From assembly GCA_002293965.1 (NCBI GenBank), contig DBEG01000004.1:1-5882 (forward strand): a stretch of DNA of 5,882 nucleotides, in the 5' to 3' direction. Made by a program: the position numbers and the translations under genes. The notes under the pieces are model-generated. The model was not told the origin of the DNA and ran no database searches. It saw only the letters and a list, made by a program, of their open reading frames with translations. Positions 4,352-5,882 of the stretch are shown piece by piece. This DNA comes from Actinobacteria bacterium UBA912 (GTDB lineage Bacteria > Actinomycetota > Coriobacteriia > Anaerosomatales > UBA912). Numbering within the stretch: the first letter of the stretch is position 1; the number at the start of each line of letters is the position of its first letter.

Positions 4352-5882
4352 AGATTAGGCGGACACATTGGCGCGTATGGATTCTACTTGCGATCTCCGC
4401 GATAGCGGGATTCGTGTTCATCCCGCCTGCATTCATCGACGCCTACACCCCGGATGCCATCGAGCTCAACGGAGTCGTCGAGCAGCGTAACTGTCAGCCG
4501 TGCCATGTACGGCTCGACGAACAGAACAGCCCAGGTATGATCTTCGGCCATGGAGTACACATCATGGTAGCCTGCGACACGTGCCATATAGAACCGGCCC
4601 ATCAGGACGGAGCGATGAACTCTCCGCCGATGGACACGTGCTTCACCTGCCACGGCGTGGTGCACGGCGAGCTGGGCCCGATCGCCTCGGCAGAGTGCTC
4701 CGAGTGTCATACCGCCGCATTCGAGCTCAGGCCACGCTCCCACGTGTCCGACTGGGAGGCGGCCCCCCATTCGGAAGCGGCGAAGGCTAACACCAATCGC
4801 TGCATGATGTGTCACCAGGCCGCGACCGATTGCGACGTATGTCACGCGGTCCAGGACCCCGAGATACCGCCGATGCCGTCGATGTACCTGAGCGTCGTGC
4901 CCGAGGTGCCCGAGCAACCGCTGGTCACCGTGTACCCGAACCAATCGACCACGATCGGGCAGTGTATATACTGTCACCCCGACATCGACGATATCTCACC
5001 CGGGCGGATCATCTTCGCGCACTCGGATCACTTGCGCCGCAACTACGATTGCTTCGCATGCCACCCGACCTTCGGCCACACCATCGAGGAGATCGTCAGG
5101 CCCGACAAGCCCTCGTGCTTCCGGTGCCATGACACCGAGCACGGTGCCGAAGGGACGATTGCGACCGGTGAGTGCGCAGCGTGCCATCCGCCCGGATTCG
5201 AGCTCAAGCCGCCCAACCACACGCCCGCCTTCGAGGCTAGGGACCATCGCGAGCGTGGCAAGAGCGAGCCCGAGTACTGCCTGATGTGCCACGAAGCCCA
5301 GCCGTTCTGCACCGATTGCCACCTGGGCAGGCGTCCGTACGGGCCCGGTAGCGAGCCGGTGGTCCCGGCTGACCACCAGACCGCACAGTGGATGTCCGCT
5401 CACGGTGAACCCTTCCTTCAGCAGGAAGGCGCGTGCGGGATATGCCACGACTCGCCGTCGTGCATGCCCTGCCACCAGACCGTGATGCCGCACCCCGAGG
5501 ACTGGCTCACCAACCACACTCCGCCCCCGGGAGTACCCAGGGAGGATTGCGGCGTCTGTCACGCGGATGACGAGCGCACATGCCAGGACTGCCATCACGC
5601 CGGAGTGCGCCGTGCGCAGCTTACACGCGAGAACTGCGTCGATTGTCACCCCGGGATGGCGCACCAGCCCGCCACAGAGATCCGCCAGAAGGGCTACGCC
5701 GAGCACGCGGTACACTTCGATGTGGCCAAGACCCGAGGCGAGCCCTATCGCTGCTCGGACTGCCACATCACATTCGGGCGGGCCCAGGGCGTGGCCGTCG
5801 ACTTCGGCGATGCTGCTCACGACCTGCGGATGTGTTACGACTGCCACGGCGCGCTCGACGTGTTCGGCACGCTTATTGCCCC
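4339..5882 (+). CDS. Membrane-anchored giant multiheme cytochrome c, at least 19 hemes, 3' end missing
   Basis: The frame is open from GTG 4339 to the right edge (514 codons) with no stop. An in-frame TAG at 4333 limits the start, and GTG 4339 is the only standard start ahead of the hydrophobic segment, so the gene overlaps the 13-heme gene by 13 bp; its ribosome site is weak, suggesting coupled translation. Residues about 13-33 form one membrane helix with no obvious cleavage site, so it is probably an N-terminal anchor with the hemes outside. CxxCH motifs begin at C52, 79, 101, 120, 155, 165 (module A); 209, 238, 260, 279, 314, 324 (module B, a repeat of A); and 366, 375, 404, 415, 433, 472, 499 (a third, differently spaced region with VMPHPEDW and CHPGMAH). 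That is one heme per 27 residues. The role is likely long-range electron transfer from the membrane outwards; the partner and final length are unknown. It could be an NapC/NrfH-like quinol dehydrogenase by its anchor, but the module is not clearly of that family. Confidence 0.9.
   Translation, partial: MAAVEIRRTHWRVWILLAISAIAGFVFIPPAFIDAYTPDAIELNGVVEQRNCQPCHVRLDEQNSPGMIFGHGVHIMVACDTCHIEPAHQDGAMNSPPMDTCFTCHGVVHGELGPIASAECSECHTAAFELRPRSHVSDWEAAPHSEAAKANTNRCMMCHQAATDCDVCHAVQDPEIPPMPSMYLSVVPEVPEQPLVTVYPNQSTTIGQCIYCHPDIDDISPGRIIFAHSDHLRRNYDCFACHPTFGHTIEEIVRPDKPSCFRCHDTEHGAEGTIATGECAACHPPGFELKPPNHTPAFEARDHRERGKSEPEYCLMCHEAQPFCTDCHLGRRPYGPGSEPVVPADHQTAQWMSAHGEPFLQQEGACGICHDSPSCMPCHQTVMPHPEDWLTNHTPPPGVPREDCGVCHADDERTCQDCHHAGVRRAQLTRENCVDCHPGMAHQPATEIRQKGYAEHAVHFDVAKTRGEPYRCSDCHITFGRAQGVAVDFGDAAHDLRMCYDCHGALDVFGTLIA
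4492..5322 (+). repeat. Tandem duplication of a 6-heme module within the giant cytochrome
   Basis: Two copies, 4492-4845 and 4963-5322, each with six CxxCH motifs. Distances between successive heme cysteines are 27-22-19-35-10 and 29-22-19-35-10 residues. Both copies share the order CHGxxHG/CHDTEHG, then IASAEC/IATGEC, then FELRP/FELKP, then a C[ML]MCH motif. A third copy, spaced 29-22-19-37-9, is the N-terminal module of the preceding gene (3164-3526). The repeat is evident at protein level; the DNA has diverged. Confidence 0.85.

Noticed and set aside
4996..5847. Minus-strand open frame (283 codons) antisense to the giant cytochrome
   Set aside because: The plus strand has 12 evenly spaced CxxCH motifs here; the antisense product has no recognisable family.
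2204..5849. Regularly spaced repeated TGC/CAC motifs as a CRISPR or DNA repeat array
   Set aside because: They are CxxCH codons in protein-coding frames with variable intervening residues, not DNA-level repeats.

Overview
The window looks like a piece of chromosome from a GC-rich anaerobe with menaquinone- or quinone-linked respiration. The left edge carries a daunorubicin-resistance-type ABC exporter (end of the ATPase, then an ABC-2 permease) whose sequence style is strongly actinobacterial. The rest is a dense multiheme cytochrome c locus. That pairing fits an anaerobic Actinobacteriota lineage such as the Coriobacteriia and its relatives. This placement is an inference from protein style, not from a marker gene.

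Layout, all on the + strand. 1-141: 3' end of an ABC ATPase. 138-935: ABC-2 permease, overlapping the ATPase by 4 bp. 936-1090: intergenic region with a good sigma70-type promoter (967-995) and a leader with overlapping inverted repeats. 1091-2020: di-heme b-type membrane cytochrome with a His-rich tail; its apparent natural start at 1091 is cut off by an in-frame TAA at 1127-1129. 2057-2935: secreted 7-heme cytochrome c. 2996-4351: secreted 13-heme cytochrome c. 4339-5882: membrane-anchored giant multiheme cytochrome c, at least 19 hemes, running off the right edge. The last gene starts with GTG inside the end of the previous gene and has no stop in the window, so it is easily missed.

The three cytochromes c are built from shared parts. 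A 6-heme module (heme spacing about 28-22-19-36-10 residues) occurs once in the 13-heme protein and twice in tandem in the giant protein. A 7-heme module makes up the whole 7-heme protein and the C-terminal half of the 13-heme protein. The compositions are therefore 7, 6+7 and 6+6+(at least 7 of another spacing).

Proposed working model (inference): the membrane cytochrome b oxidises quinol and passes electrons to the exported cytochromes, giving a wire of at least 39 c-hemes across the envelope, for an extracellular or periplasmic acceptor or for exchange with a partner. The di-heme b plus 7-heme c pair resembles in architecture the CbcB/CbcA quinol-oxidising pair known from Geobacter, but orthology cannot be shown from this window. 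No terminal reductase, porin or acceptor-specific enzyme is visible here.
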